Shown: in pieces, positions 42,452 through 51,619 of the stretch
How the letters are laid out: every line of letters starts with the position of its first letter
Position numbering within the stretch: position 1 is the stretch's first letter
Source: Haladaptatus cibarius D43
GTDB lineage: Archaea; Halobacteriota; Halobacteria; Halobacteriales; Haladaptataceae
Length of the DNA: 64,000 nucleotides
Direction: 5' to 3'
NCBI RefSeq assembly: GCF_000710615.1
Contig: NZ_JDTH01000002.1
Span: 860,082 to 924,081 of the forward strand
The notes under the pieces: model-generated
What the model was told of the DNA's origin: nothing
The model's database searches: none
What the model saw: only the letters and a program-made list of their open reading frames with translations
Made by a program: the position numbers and the translations under genes

Positions 42452-42627
42452 GCGGTTTCACCCAGTTGTGTCGCGTTGCCGATGGCGAGAAACGTGATGC
42501 CAACCATGACGCCGGTAATCGAAAACGCCCGTCCCGGATACGGTGCGACCAATCCGGCCAGATAGCCCGCCAACCCGAGAACCGTGAAGGCGATTCCGGC
42601 GACGAGAGAACGATTCATAGCCGTCAT
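42448..42627 (-). CDS. 59-residue membrane protein coupled to corA
   Basis: A short frame reading MTAMNRSLVAGIAFTVLG at its start, then GYLAGLVAPYPGRAFS and VMVGITFLAIGNATQLGETA. The alternative start is at 42618. Two membrane helices. Its TGA overlaps the GTG of corA, which supports it as a real gene. It may assist the channel; no family is recognised. Confidence 0.6.
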   Translation of the reverse strand: MTAMNRSLVAGIAFTVLGLAGYLAGLVAPYPGRAFSITGVMVGITFLAIGNATQLGETA

Positions 42628-42681
42628 AGCGACAGCGAGAGGAAAAAATGTTGCCCGACGAAGTCGGCCAGAGCGAAGGGG

Positions 42682-43320
42682 TTACTCTCCTTCGTGTTCG
42701 ACGCCTTCGATGAGTCGGGAGACGTTATCGGATTCGTCTAACTGTTTCGGATGGACGGCCATTACGACGACGATGTCGTCACCGTGTTCGACTTTGGTGA
42801 CGTGGATGTTCACCTCGACACTCGCGCCGTTCGACTGCGCCGTCCCGGTGAACGTCGAAACTTCCGTTTCGGAACCGAGCATGGTCACGTTTCTCGTATC
42901 GGTTTCCTGAATATTCCTGACGTTGCCGTAGCCCGAAACGAACTTTTGGACTAACTGCCTGTTGTTGTAGCGAGCCAGCGGATTGACCGATTCGCCCGCA
43001 AGTTCGAATCGTGGGCTGCTAAGCACGGTGAACGTCGCTACCGTCCCCTCCCCGACGCCCGAGACCCCGACGGATTTCTCGTACTGGGTAATCCAGTTCG
43101 TCACCTCCACGTCCCGGCTTTCTCCGGCGACTTCGAACGACCGCTCCGTGTTCAGTTGTTCTTCGTTTGCCTTGTCGTAGCTCGTCTCCGAAAGCGCGTT
43201 GTCGCCGACAGTTGCCTTGTTGGCGCTATATGAGAGCGTATCCCCGAGAATGAATCCGAGACAGCCGCTCGTCAACACGAGAACAGCCACGAGCGCGCCA
43301 GCCAGTAATTTACGTGCCAT
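42682..43320 (-). CDS. DUF6517-like lipoprotein
   Basis: 212 residues. A signal with lipobox (VLVLTSGC) precedes a soluble beta-rich domain with conserved-looking WITQYEKSV and GAVE-like strands (FEVAGESRDVEVTNWI; HVTKVEHGDDIVVVMAVHPK). I place it with the haloarchaeal DUF6517 family of secreted lipoproteins. Role unknown. It lies upstream of the corA pair on the same strand. Confidence 0.75.
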   Translation of the reverse strand: MARKLLAGALVAVLVLTSGCLGFILGDTLSYSANKATVGDNALSETSYDKANEEQLNTERSFEVAGESRDVEVTNWITQYEKSVGVSGVGEGTVATFTVLSSPRFELAGESVNPLARYNNRQLVQKFVSGYGNVRNIQETDTRNVTMLGSETEVSTFTGTAQSNGASVEVNIHVTKVEHGDDIVVVMAVHPKQLDESDNVSRLIEGVEHEGE

Positions 43321-43373
43321 ATCGAAAACGGATACACGACCCGTTGGTATAAATCCGACGACTGTCGCTACCG

Positions 43374-44864
43374 TTAGGGAAGCGTAAATGACGCGCCCGA
43401 ATCGGTATCCTGCACCTCGACGCCGAGTTCCTGTAGTTCGTCGCGGAGGGCGTCAGCACGCTCGTAGTTGCCCGCTTCGCGCTCCTGTTCGCGCAGGTCG
43501 AGGACGAGTTCCACGATGTCCTCGGCGAGTCGCACGTCGCCGCCGGTTTCGCCACCGAACGCAAAGCCAAGAACTTCGACGCCCAGTTCCTCGAACGTCT
43601 CGATGGCCCGCTTAAGGCCGTCGTAGTCGTATTCGTCGTGTTCATCGACATGGCGGTTTACTGCGGTCACGAGGTCGAGTAGGGCCGCCAGCGCGCGCCG
43701 CGTGTTGAAGTCGTCGTTCATCGCGGATTCGAACTCGGCGCGAGTCGTCTCGACTTCCTCACGAAGTTCGTCGTCTTCGACTTTCGTCCGGGCGTCCGGG
43801 CTGTCGAGTGCGTCCACTGCACGGTTGTAGCCGCCGGAAACTCGCTCCCAGCGGTCAACTGCCTCGCTCACGGTTTCGTCGTTGAACGTCTGGCGGTTCG
43901 AGTAGGACGTGGACAGCAGGAACATCCGAACCGCGTTCGGGCCGATTTCGGCCATCGCGCCGCGAACCGTCGAATAGTTGCCGAGGCTCGAACTCATCTT
44001 CTCGCCGTCGGTTTCCAGCAGTCGGACGTGAAGCCAGTAGCGCGCGAACTGGTGGCCGGTCGCGGCCTCGCTCTGGGCCACCTCGTTTTCGTGGTGCGGG
44101 AAGACGAGGTCTTGACCGCCGACGTGGATGTCGATGGTTTCCCCGAGATGTTTCATGCTCATTGCGGAACATTCGATGTGCCATCCCGGTCGTCCCTCGC
44201 CCCACGGCGATTCCCACGTTTGGCCGGAGGGGTGGGAAACCGCATACTCCGTATCCGATTTCCGGTGTTCGTCGATGGAGCCGTCGCTTACGCCATCTGC
44301 CTTCCAGAGCGCGAAATCGGCGTGGTTTCGCTTCTCACCCTGCTCGTCGGAGTCGCCGCCCTGCGCTTCCATCTCCTCGACCTTCTGATTCGAGAGTTTG
44401 CCGTACTCCTCGAACGTCGTCACGTCGAAGTAGACCGACCCGTTCGATTCGTAGGCGTAGCCTTTTTCGACCAGCGTTTCGATGAGGTCTACGATTTCCG
44501 GAACGTGTTCGCTGACCCGCGGATACACGTCCGCGCGCTTCAGGTTCAAATCGCGCATGTCGCGGATAACTTCCGTCATGAAGGTCTGTGCGACTTCGGC
44601 CTCGTCGTCGCCGAGGTCGTCTTCGCCTGCGCGCGCCGTGATTTTCTCGTTCACGTCGGTGAAGTTCTCGACGTGGCGCACGTCGTAGCCGAGGTGTTCC
44701 AGCCAGCGGTGCATCACGTCGGTGTGTATCCATCCTCGCGCGTGGCCGAGATGCGCATAGTCGGAGACGGTCAGCCCGCAGTAGTAGAGGAGAACCGAAT
44801 CGGGGTCGCCCGGTTCGAACGGTTCTCGCTCACCCGAGAGCGTGTTGCTTACGGAGAGTGTCAT
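43374..44864 (-). CDS. cysS: Cysteine-tRNA ligase
   Basis: 496 residues from the ATG at 44864; 42 extra codons upstream are open but not conserved. The HIGH region reads [10 protein letters not shown], preceded by YYCGLTV with the first zinc cysteine. [10 protein letters not shown] and [11 protein letters not shown] give the remaining zinc ligands. The second class I signature is EKMSSSLGN. The C-terminal anticodon-binding domain ends with [18 protein letters not shown] and a short beta tail. It charges tRNA-Cys. Upstream lies a DUF7523-like gene, 43 bp away. Confidence 0.95.
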   Translation of the reverse strand: MTLSVSNTLSGEREPFEPGDPDSVLLYYCGLTVSDYAHLGHARGWIHTDVMHRWLEHLGYDVRHVENFTDVNEKITARAGEDDLGDDEAEVAQTFMTEVIRDMRDLNLKRADVYPRVSEHVPEIVDLIETLVEKGYAYESNGSVYFDVTTFEEYGKLSNQKVEEMEAQGGDSDEQGEKRNHADFALWKADGVSDGSIDEHRKSDTEYAVSHPSGQTWESPWGEGRPGWHIECSAMSMKHLGETIDIHVGGQDLVFPHHENEVAQSEAATGHQFARYWLHVRLLETDGEKMSSSLGNYSTVRGAMAEIGPNAVRMFLLSTSYSNRQTFNDETVSEAVDRWERVSGGYNRAVDALDSPDARTKVEDDELREEVETTRAEFESAMNDDFNTRRALAALLDLVTAVNRHVDEHDEYDYDGLKRAIETFEELGVEVLGFAFGGETGGDVRLAEDIVELVLDLREQEREAGNYERADALRDELQELGVEVQDTDSGASFTLP

Positions 44865-44907
44865 GGGAAATCGTAGAATGAGCAACCGTTTTAAATCGTC
44901 GGAAGCG

Positions 44908-45423
44908 TCATCGTCCGCCGAGTTTCGGCACCGAATCCAGTGCGTTCTCGACGGCGCGAACCGCGTTTGCGCCGTCTCTTCGCCCGACAACCACTATGAG
45001 TGATTCGTCGGCGACGGCGGCGGCGACGACCGAAATATCGTCAACTGCGAGTCGGGAAAGGGCGTGTGCCAGTGCGGTCGCATCGACGTTCCCGGTCGCA
45101 AGCACGGCGGTCATCGAACCTGTATCCGGCGCAAATCCGGTGTCGCCGACCGTGAGAATCGGACGTTGGTCTGATTCTCCCAATCCATCCTGTTCTCCTA
45201 AGCCGCTCTGCATGGTGACGCGAACGTCCCGCGAATCGGTGTCATACTCCGGAACCTCGTCGGAAAATCGGTTCAGCGCGGTGGCAATCGCGTCCGTGTC
45301 GTCGCCGATTTCGTCCGACAGATATCGGGCTGTCGCGGTGTAGTTCAGCACGCCAGCGCGGAGCGCCGAGTAGAGAAAGGGATGGCGACGAACCGCTTCC
45401 CGTGTGGTTTCAGCGAGTGACAT
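44908..45423 (-). CDS. Conserved haloarchaeal protein (DUF7523-like)
   Basis: 171 residues. The N-terminal half begins with MSLAETTREAVRRHPFLYSA and a winged-helix-like TARYLSDEIGDDTDAIATAL. The C-terminal half is ACT-like (LTVGDTGFAPDTGSM, VDDISVVAAAVADESLIVVV). This could be a small regulator with an effector-binding domain, but no DNA-binding motif is proven. It precedes cysS on the same strand. Confidence 0.65.
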   Translation of the reverse strand: MSLAETTREAVRRHPFLYSALRAGVLNYTATARYLSDEIGDDTDAIATALNRFSDEVPEYDTDSRDVRVTMQSGLGEQDGLGESDQRPILTVGDTGFAPDTGSMTAVLATGNVDATALAHALSRLAVDDISVVAAAVADESLIVVVGRRDGANAVRAVENALDSVPKLGGR

Positions 45424-45491
45424 TATCGACGCGGACGCAGGGAACGCGCAAAAGGAGTACGATTATCGAGTCGGAAAACCGATTCCGTGGG

Positions 45492-46055
45492 TTACTGAAG
45501 CAGGAAATAGGCCGCCGCGCCCAGCCCGACCAACACGACGAATGTGCCGAACAGCGCGATGCCACTATCCACGACCAGTCCCGCACCGAACGCCAACACC
45601 AGCGCGAACAGACCGAGAAGCACGAGCGGAAGGTTTTTCAGCAGATTCGAACTCGACGGTTCGGATTCCATTGGACGCGTTCGCTGGGGTTTCGAGAGCG
45701 ACTCGTCCACCGGAATCGAATCCTGCTGTTCGTCGCGTTCGTGAATCTCCACGTCAACGTAGGCGGCTTCAGCCCCGTATCCCGTAACGATTTTTAGTTT
45801 GCCGCTGGCGGGTGCATCCCGAACCGTGACGGTGACGTGACGGGTGTCGTCTGCTTTGACGTAGTGGTTCGTCGCGCTAAGCGAGGCCACTTCCGAGAGG
45901 TCGTCGTCCAGATGAAGATGGGCGTGAATCGGCGCACCGTGATTTTTCAGCGCGATGGTGAACGAGTCGTCAACCTCGAACGACTGCGCTACGTCGATGT
46001 CGTGCAGGCCGTCGCGGTTGACGTGAATCGGTAGCGTTTCCGACACTATTCTCAC
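45492..46055 (-). CDS. DUF7524-like beta-domain protein with membrane tail
   Basis: 187 residues. The first 110 residues look like an Ig-like beta domain (IHVNRDGLHDIDVAQSFEVD, TRHVTVTVRDAPASGKLKIV). A linker (DESLSKPQRTRP) leads to two C-terminal helices (LPLVLLGLFALVLAFGAGLV, IALFGTFVVLVGLGAAAYFLL). No N-terminal signal is seen, so the domain may face the cytoplasm. Function unknown. Confidence 0.65.
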   Translation of the reverse strand: MRIVSETLPIHVNRDGLHDIDVAQSFEVDDSFTIALKNHGAPIHAHLHLDDDLSEVASLSATNHYVKADDTRHVTVTVRDAPASGKLKIVTGYGAEAAYVDVEIHERDEQQDSIPVDESLSKPQRTRPMESEPSSSNLLKNLPLVLLGLFALVLAFGAGLVVDSGIALFGTFVVLVGLGAAAYFLLQ

Positions 46056-46079
46056 CTCATACTGTCAGTACAAAAATGT

Positions 46080-46265
46080 TCAGGCTTCTCGCATATCCGG
46101 CGGGAGAAGGTTCGGAATTCCGTCTTCGATGGGGTAGCGCTCGCCGCACTGCGTGCAGGTGAGGGTTCCGAAGATGACTTCCTCCGCTTCTTCCTGTCGG
46201 ACGTCGAGTTCGAGTTCCTGTTTATCCAGTGGACAGCAGATGATGTCCATCAGGGATTTCTTCAT
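46080..46265 (-). CDS. Trm112-like methyltransferase activator
   Basis: 61 residues from the ATG at 46265. MDIICCPLDKQELEL, then TCTQCGERYPIEDGIPNLLP, is the Trm112 zinc-ribbon pattern (CP...C-x2-C...YPI-x-DGIP). In archaea and eukaryotes Trm112 binds and activates several tRNA, rRNA and release-factor methyltransferases. Convergent genes lie on neither side; it follows the DUF7524-like gene in antiparallel spacing. Confidence 0.85.
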   Translation of the reverse strand: MKKSLMDIICCPLDKQELELDVRQEEAEEVIFGTLTCTQCGERYPIEDGIPNLLPPDMREA

Positions 46266-46365
46266 ATCCGGGTGGACGAAGGGACGGGGCAAAAACGTGA
46301 CGGGTTCGATGGGTCAGCATTTCCGCTTTCGAAACGACTCTCACCCCCTGCGCGAAACGCACGCC

Positions 46366-46782
46366 ATGAACTACATCGGCTGGGCAATCGTCGCCCTCAT
46401 CGGCTACACGGCACTGCCGCCGCTCGTCAGCATCGCAACGCAAGATATTCCGGATACGGTCGCGGCGCTGGTGGCGAACGGTATCCTCGTCGTCGCGGCC
46501 CTCGCCGTGACGATGTACGAAGGCGAACAAATCGCGCCGTATCTCGTGAGCGACAAAGCGCCGTACATGTACCTCGCGGGCGTGTTTCTGGCAATCGGTA
46601 TCCTCGCATACTATCGCGCACTGGCGTCCGGGCCGGTCAGCGTCGTCGTGCCGATTTTCGGCCTGTTCATCGCCACGAGTTCGGTTCTCAGTATCGCGTT
46701 CTTGGACGAACCCCTCACGGCGCGAAAAGTCGCAGGAATCGGGTTCGCACTGGCCGCAATCTATCTCACGGCGGTCGAATAG
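46366..46782 (+). CDS. EamA/DMT-like single-domain transporter
   Basis: 138 residues from the ATG at 46366; an upstream frame lacks conserved residues. Five membrane helices in one EamA repeat: NYIGWAIVALIGYTALP, AALVANGILVVAALAVTMY, YLAGVFLAIGILAYYRAL, SGPVSVVVPIFGLFIATSSV and KVAGIGFALAAIYLTAVE. Full drug/metabolite transporters have two such repeats, so this one probably dimerises. Substrate unknown. Confidence 0.8.
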   Translation: MNYIGWAIVALIGYTALPPLVSIATQDIPDTVAALVANGILVVAALAVTMYEGEQIAPYLVSDKAPYMYLAGVFLAIGILAYYRALASGPVSVVVPIFGLFIATSSVLSIAFLDEPLTARKVAGIGFALAAIYLTAVE

Positions 46783-46820
46783 GAAACGAAAAATTCGAGA
46801 GACGGAGAAACCGTTGCCGC

Positions 46821-48185
46821 TTACTCCAGCGGATTCGTCAGCACGATGGTTTCCTCTCGGCCCGGGCCGACGCCGACGGCGTAGACGGGCGCGTCGAGTT
46901 CCTCGCTGATGTAATCGAGGTAAGCGCGTGCGTTCTCCGGAATCGCCTCGTAGCCTTCTTCTACGACTTCAGACCAATCGACTTCCGGCCAGCCGTCGAA
47001 GCTTTTGAGATTCGGTTCACAGCGACCCCAGCGCTCCGTCGTCGCTGGCATGGTGAAGATTTCTCCGCCGTCCACCTCGTAGCTGTGGCCGACGTTCAGT
47101 TCGTCGATGCCAGCGAGCACGTCGAGATGGTTGACGGCGAGGCCGGTGAAACCGTTCGCTCGGGCGGCGTGGCGGAGCATCGGCATGTCGAGCCATCCGA
47201 CGCGGCGTGGCCGACCGGTGACGGTTCCGTACTCCCCACCTTCTTCGCGGATGTACTCCGCGAGTTCCTCGTTTTCGCCTGCGCCCTGTTCGTCGTAGCC
47301 GGGCGTGTCGCCGACGACGCCGCCGAGCTCGGTCGGAAGTGGCCCCCTCCCCACGCGCGTGAGGTAGGCTTTCACGATGCCGACGATTTCGCCGTCACCG
47401 ACGACGCCGGGACTGAGGCCGGTTCCCGTGGCGGCCCCGCCCGCAGTCGGATTCGAGGAGGTGACGTAGGGGTAGTTGCCGTGGTCGATGTCAATGATGG
47501 TTCCCTGCGCACCTTCGAATATCGCCTCGTCGCCGTCGTCGAGGCGCGAAGAGAGGAACTCTCCGGCGTTGACGGTCATGTTCCCGTCCTTGAGGCGCTG
47601 GCCGTAGCGTTCGTACTCCTCGTGGAGCGCGTCGATGTCGAACGCGTCGCCAATTTCGACGCCAAAGACGTCTTCGGCGAGCGCACGCTTCTGCGGGACG
47701 ACGTATTCGAGTTGCTCGCGGAGGCGGTCGGAGTCGAGCAGGTCACCGATTCGGATACCGCGCCGACCGGCTTTGTCCTCGTAGGTCGGGCCGATACCCC
47801 GACCCGTCGTCCCCACTTCGCGGTCGGACTCGCTTTTCACGTCCTCTTCGATACCGTCTAGAACGCGGTGGTACGGAAGGATGACGTGTGCGCGTCGTGC
47901 GACTCGAACGTCGGGGTCGAGTCCCCGTTCGCGGAGGGCGTCTATTTCGCTGAACAGCGTCTCCGGATTGACGACACAGCCGTTTCCGAGGACGCCGACT
48001 TTGCCCCGGATAACCCCGCTCGGAACGAGGGAGAGTTTGTATTCGGTGCCGTCCTCGACGACGGTGTGGCCTGCGTTGTCGCCGCCCTGATAGCGAGCGA
48101 CAACGTCGGCGGCGTCGCCGAAGAGGTCGACGGCGCGGCCTTTGCCCTCGTCGCCGAGTTGCGAACCGACGATGGTTACGGTCAT
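46821..48185 (-). CDS. purA: Adenylosuccinate synthase
   Basis: 454 residues from the ATG at 48185. GSQLGDEGKGRAVDLF (catalytic Asp), GGDNAGHTVV, TTGRGIGPTYEDKAGRRGIR and FEGAQGTIIDIDHG are the IMP/GTP-site motifs. It condenses IMP and aspartate with GTP, the first step toward AMP. Divergent from the regulator at 48419 with a 233-bp gap. Confidence 0.96.
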   Translation of the reverse strand: MTVTIVGSQLGDEGKGRAVDLFGDAADVVARYQGGDNAGHTVVEDGTEYKLSLVPSGVIRGKVGVLGNGCVVNPETLFSEIDALRERGLDPDVRVARRAHVILPYHRVLDGIEEDVKSESDREVGTTGRGIGPTYEDKAGRRGIRIGDLLDSDRLREQLEYVVPQKRALAEDVFGVEIGDAFDIDALHEEYERYGQRLKDGNMTVNAGEFLSSRLDDGDEAIFEGAQGTIIDIDHGNYPYVTSSNPTAGGAATGTGLSPGVVGDGEIVGIVKAYLTRVGRGPLPTELGGVVGDTPGYDEQGAGENEELAEYIREEGGEYGTVTGRPRRVGWLDMPMLRHAARANGFTGLAVNHLDVLAGIDELNVGHSYEVDGGEIFTMPATTERWGRCEPNLKSFDGWPEVDWSEVVEEGYEAIPENARAYLDYISEELDAPVYAVGVGPGREETIVLTNPLE

Positions 48186-48382
48186 TCCGGAGGTTGCTTC
48201 TCGCGCACATCCTAAACCGATTACGGTCTTCGGAGAGGAATGATACACGTTTATGCATAGAATACGATTCTTTCCACCCTGTTTCTTGCAGTTTCGACGA
48301 TACTGTCATCGAGAAGTCGGAAGTGTTAACTCGTCTCATTAAAAATCCCTTATCTGCACTTCTGCATGCGATGCGGACAACA

Positions 48383-48395
48383 ACCTTTAAAAGGT
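48383..48395 (+). promoter_or_regulatory. Near-palindromic TATA region of the 48419 regulator
   Basis: ACCTTTAAAAGGT lies 24-36 nt before the ATG at 48419. It serves as a TATA box and is nearly a perfect palindrome, so a dimeric regulator could bind over it. Confidence 0.45.
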
Positions 48396-48418
48396 ACGAA
48401 GACAAGTTAACACATGCC

Positions 48419-48718
48419 ATGATAGATCGACTGGAGAAGGAAGTCGATATGCTGGAACGTCACTTGCAGGTCCTGAAGATGGTTATCGAAAACGAGCCCA
48501 TCGGCATCGTCAAGATGTCGAACGAGACGGGCTATCCTCATCACAAGGTTCGATACTCTCTCCGTGTCCTCGAAGAAGAAAATCTCATCTCGCCCTCGAA
48601 TCAGGGCGCAATCACGACCGACCGAACTGAGGAGTTCGTCGCCGAGCTTGACGAGAAGTTGACGGAAATCACCGACAAACTCGACACGATGAAAATCGGC
48701 GAAAAACCCGAAGCTTAG
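48419..48718 (+). CDS. Small winged-helix-type regulator
   Basis: 99 residues from the ATG at 48419 (frames reading in from further upstream are unlikely given the promoter). A helical start (DRLEKEVDMLERHLQVLKMV) is followed by a winged-helix-like segment: GIVKMSNETGYPHHKVRYSL, RVLEEENLISPSNQGAITTD, then a C-terminal coiled coil. It resembles short haloarchaeal transcription regulators. The target is unknown; purA, divergently transcribed, is a candidate. Confidence 0.7.
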   Translation: MIDRLEKEVDMLERHLQVLKMVIENEPIGIVKMSNETGYPHHKVRYSLRVLEEENLISPSNQGAITTDRTEEFVAELDEKLTEITDKLDTMKIGEKPEA

Positions 48719-50739
48719 AGTTCTGGAACAGTTAGGTGGAACTCGCCGTTACGCGATTCGACCAGACACAGATGGTATCCCCGCTTTCGGGATAGCTTGA
48801 CGAAACTTTCTCGTTTTTCTCGCGTCAGCAGTCCGCCACTGGTTGCGTCCTCCGTCGTCTCCAACGCCGCCGGTTCGAAGAAGCTCTTCGTTACTTGGAA
48901 GGCCGCGCTCAGTTCGTTGTTCGCGCTGGCAACGTCGCTCGATGCGTCCACGAGCGACCCGAGCATCTCGCCGGTCGCCGGGTCGCGCGAATCGTTGATG
49001 TTCGCCACGACGAGCGGATTGCCCATCCGGTCGCGGAGGATGACGTCGAACGACAGTTCGCGTTCCTCGCCCTCCTCGGTTTCCGCGGTGAGAGTTCCCT
49101 GCAGTTCTGCACGGTCGATTTCCTGAATCCCTTCGAAGAGGTCTTTGAGTCCGCGCTGGTGGCCGGTTTCTATGATTTCGTACAGCAGGTCAACGACCAG
49201 CCACGAAACGAACTGGTACTCCATCGACTCGTGGAGGAACGTTTCGTACTCCTTTCCATCCACAGCGATACCGTCCACGTCGAACTGCGTATGATGTTCG
49301 AGTTTCAGGTTGGATTCTATCGTCTCCCGACTGGCGTCGCCCGCCGCGGCGTCGGCCAGCGTCCCCTTGCCTTTCGAGCCGTAGCGAACGAACAGATTCG
49401 TCTCGGTAAACGCCTGTTGTGGCGTAATCTGTCGCTCCGCGGTCACGCCGGGACTGTTCTGTCGAACCGTTTCGAGTTCGATTCGCAGTTGGTCGAGTTC
49501 GTTCTGCAACCGGTCGCGCTCCTGTTTTAGTTCGTCGCGCTCGACCTCGACGGATTTGAGTTCGGTTTGAAGCGCCTCGATTTTCTTCGCGCGCGCGGTC
49601 AGTTCGGCCTCCAACTCTTTCGTCCGGTTGGAACTGGACGCGGGCGCGCCGCGAGAATTCCGATTTTGGCTCTGTCGCTGCGGCGACTGGCGCGTGTTCC
49701 GCCGCTGTTTGACGCCCGTGTTGCGGGATTTCGAGGAGCTACTCTTTTCGGGGTCGAGCGACGGAATCGTCGTCGTCTCCCGCCACTGCTGTTCGTCGGA
49801 AAACGAGGCGGGCGTTTTGGTTTCGCTCGCGGAATCGGACGACTGCGGTGACTGGGTCGGTTGGGACGACTGGGACTGTTTCTGTTCCCGCTTTTCTTCC
49901 GGAGTCGCGCGCCGGGGACTATCCTGAGTTTGTGTTGGTTCCGTTTCCGGCGTCGGTTCCGATTCAGACGCCGTCGTTTGTGACGGCGGCGTCTGCGGGC
50001 TGGACGCTTGCGATGGTTGTGACGACGGAGCAGGTTGTCTGTCGTTCGGAGGGGATGGCACCGAATCGTCGTCGGATTCTGGTGGTGAATCGGGAACAGG
50101 TTCCGAATCAGCTTCCGATTCCGACCCCGATTCGGCGGCTGACTCCGACGGTTGGCGCTCGGTCGGTGTCGGTTCCGGTTCGGGTTCCGGCGGCGTTTCC
50201 GGTTCCGGAATATCGATGATGTCCACGTCTGCGGCGACGACTTCGTAAATACCGACTTCGTCGTTCGCGCGCTGGAACGCTTCGTCCCCCGTCAAAAGCT
50301 TTTCGCTCTCGCCGACGTAGGCGACGTTCATCGACCGACCGCCGTGATAGACGACGTAGTAGTCGCCGCTCAGGACGTTTTCACTGAGTTCGACGTACCC
50401 CGTGAACTTGTTCGAAGAGAGCGTACTGCTCGCCTCTTCGAGCGGCGTATCGTTGGTGTAGTACTTCGCCTGCGTCTTTCCGCCGCGCTCCTGCATGCTG
50501 AACAACAGCGGAAGCGAGGGGTGTGGGGCTTCGTATGCCTCTCCGTTCGCGTCCTCGAAGCTATCGATATTCCCGTCGAAAATGCCGACGACGCGACCGT
50601 TCAACATGAACAGCCACGCGCCGCCCACTTTGACGGCACCGGAAAAGTCGGCGTCGGCGAAGTCTCTGAGTGCCTCGAAGCCTCCGGAGAAGGGGCGTGA
50701 ATCCCACTCGGTTATCTGTTCGACCGTGCGCGCATCCAT
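48715..50739 (-). CDS. Large multi-part coiled-coil protein (DUF7527-like)
   Basis: 674 residues in four parts. About 1-175 is a compact domain (AVKVGGAWLFMLNGRVVGIF, YVVYHGGRSMNVAYVGESEK). About 176-385 is disordered, rich in Pro/Ser/Glu/Gln with ATPEEKREQKQ-type segments. About 385-440 is a coiled coil (ELEAELTARAKKIEALQTEL). About 450-674 is a second folded domain (FVRYGSKGKGTLADAAAG; SFDVILRDRMGNPLVVANIN; KLSRKRGYHLCLVESRNGEF) that reminds me of PD-(D/E)xK-like alpha/beta folds, without proof. Overlaps the 48419 gene tail to tail by four bases. Function unknown. Confidence 0.65.
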   Translation of the reverse strand: MDARTVEQITEWDSRPFSGGFEALRDFADADFSGAVKVGGAWLFMLNGRVVGIFDGNIDSFEDANGEAYEAPHPSLPLLFSMQERGGKTQAKYYTNDTPLEEASSTLSSNKFTGYVELSENVLSGDYYVVYHGGRSMNVAYVGESEKLLTGDEAFQRANDEVGIYEVVAADVDIIDIPEPETPPEPEPEPTPTERQPSESAAESGSESEADSEPVPDSPPESDDDSVPSPPNDRQPAPSSQPSQASSPQTPPSQTTASESEPTPETEPTQTQDSPRRATPEEKREQKQSQSSQPTQSPQSSDSASETKTPASFSDEQQWRETTTIPSLDPEKSSSSKSRNTGVKQRRNTRQSPQRQSQNRNSRGAPASSSNRTKELEAELTARAKKIEALQTELKSVEVERDELKQERDRLQNELDQLRIELETVRQNSPGVTAERQITPQQAFTETNLFVRYGSKGKGTLADAAAGDASRETIESNLKLEHHTQFDVDGIAVDGKEYETFLHESMEYQFVSWLVVDLLYEIIETGHQRGLKDLFEGIQEIDRAELQGTLTAETEEGEERELSFDVILRDRMGNPLVVANINDSRDPATGEMLGSLVDASSDVASANNELSAAFQVTKSFFEPAALETTEDATSGGLLTREKRESFVKLSRKRGYHLCLVESRNGEFHLTVPEL

Positions 50740-50794
50740 ATTACGTCAAAACGGAATCCCCCTCAAATACTTTCGGGTTGCCGGAATACGTCCG

Positions 50795-51601
50795 TCAGAC
50801 GGAGTTCAACAAAAATACCTGTTCGTCACTCGCCACATCGAATCCATGTTCGACCACGGTTCCATACTCCGGCGTGGACGAATCCGCGACCGGATTGGTG
50901 TGATTCAGATGAGTGAAATGTAGGTCGGTTTCACAGTCCTCGAACCGCTTCATCGTCGTCGGAACTGTCGGGTGAGGAACGTTTCTCCCGACGACTTCGG
51001 CCGTCTCGCCAATCTCGTCCATCGAGTAGAACGTTCCATCGACCAACGCAACGTCGCTCTTTCTGACCGCTCGCTCCGCCTTCCGCGTCCAGTGGTCGAT
51101 GTCCGGAATGTAGATGAGAGAGGAACCGTTTTCCTCGAATCGGAATCCGACCGTATCGGCGTCCTCGTTCCTGTGCGGGACGGAAATCGGGCGGCAGGTT
51201 AGTCCGTCGAGTTCGAACGGTTCGTCGGGCGCGAACGGACGCAGTTCGACGTTCTCGCGCGCGACGAGATGGTGATAGGCTTTGTTTCCGTTGCGGAGCC
51301 ATGCCGCCATTTTTTCCGAGCAGTACAGCGGTTTACGCTCTGTGTCGTATCCCTCGCGCCCGAAGTAAAACAGGCCGCCGTAGTGGCCGATGTGGGCGTG
51401 CGTAAGAAGAATCGAATCGACCGTCGTCAACCCAACCGTTTGCTTTACGTCGGGCGGCGCATCGACCAGAATCGTCCGCTCGTTCGATTCGACCGCAATG
51501 GCTGGCCCGTGACGGACGACGCCCGCAGAACACTGATTGCACTCACAGTCCAGTCGAGGGATGCCTTCGTCCTGCGCCGTTCCGAGAACACGGATTTGCA
51601 C
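50795..51601 (-). CDS. PqqB-like metallo-beta-lactamase-fold hydrolase
   Basis: 268 residues. The start LGTAQDEGIPRLDCECNQC is very close to PqqB proteins (AQDGGxPxxxC-x-C). The metal motif reads THAHIGHYGG, with the usual Asp of THxHxDH replaced by Gly (THAHIGH); other ligands are in SVPHRNED, YIPDIDHW and FTHLNHTNP. No other pqq gene is present, so cofactor synthesis is unproven. An arginine/zinc hydrolase of unknown substrate is the safe reading. A UPF0058 gene lies 18 bp upstream. Confidence 0.78.
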   Translation of the reverse strand: MQIRVLGTAQDEGIPRLDCECNQCSAGVVRHGPAIAVESNERTILVDAPPDVKQTVGLTTVDSILLTHAHIGHYGGLFYFGREGYDTERKPLYCSEKMAAWLRNGNKAYHHLVARENVELRPFAPDEPFELDGLTCRPISVPHRNEDADTVGFRFEENGSSLIYIPDIDHWTRKAERAVRKSDVALVDGTFYSMDEIGETAEVVGRNVPHPTVPTTMKRFEDCETDLHFTHLNHTNPVADSSTPEYGTVVEHGFDVASDEQVFLLNSV

Positions 51602-51619
51602 GTCGCGTCGGCCGAAAAA

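Noticed and set aside
46272-47861. 529-codon open frame opposite purA
   Set aside because: It lies antisense to the clearly recognisable adenylosuccinate synthase and reads as low-complexity Arg/Val/Asp sequence. High GC at third positions makes such antisense frames common here.
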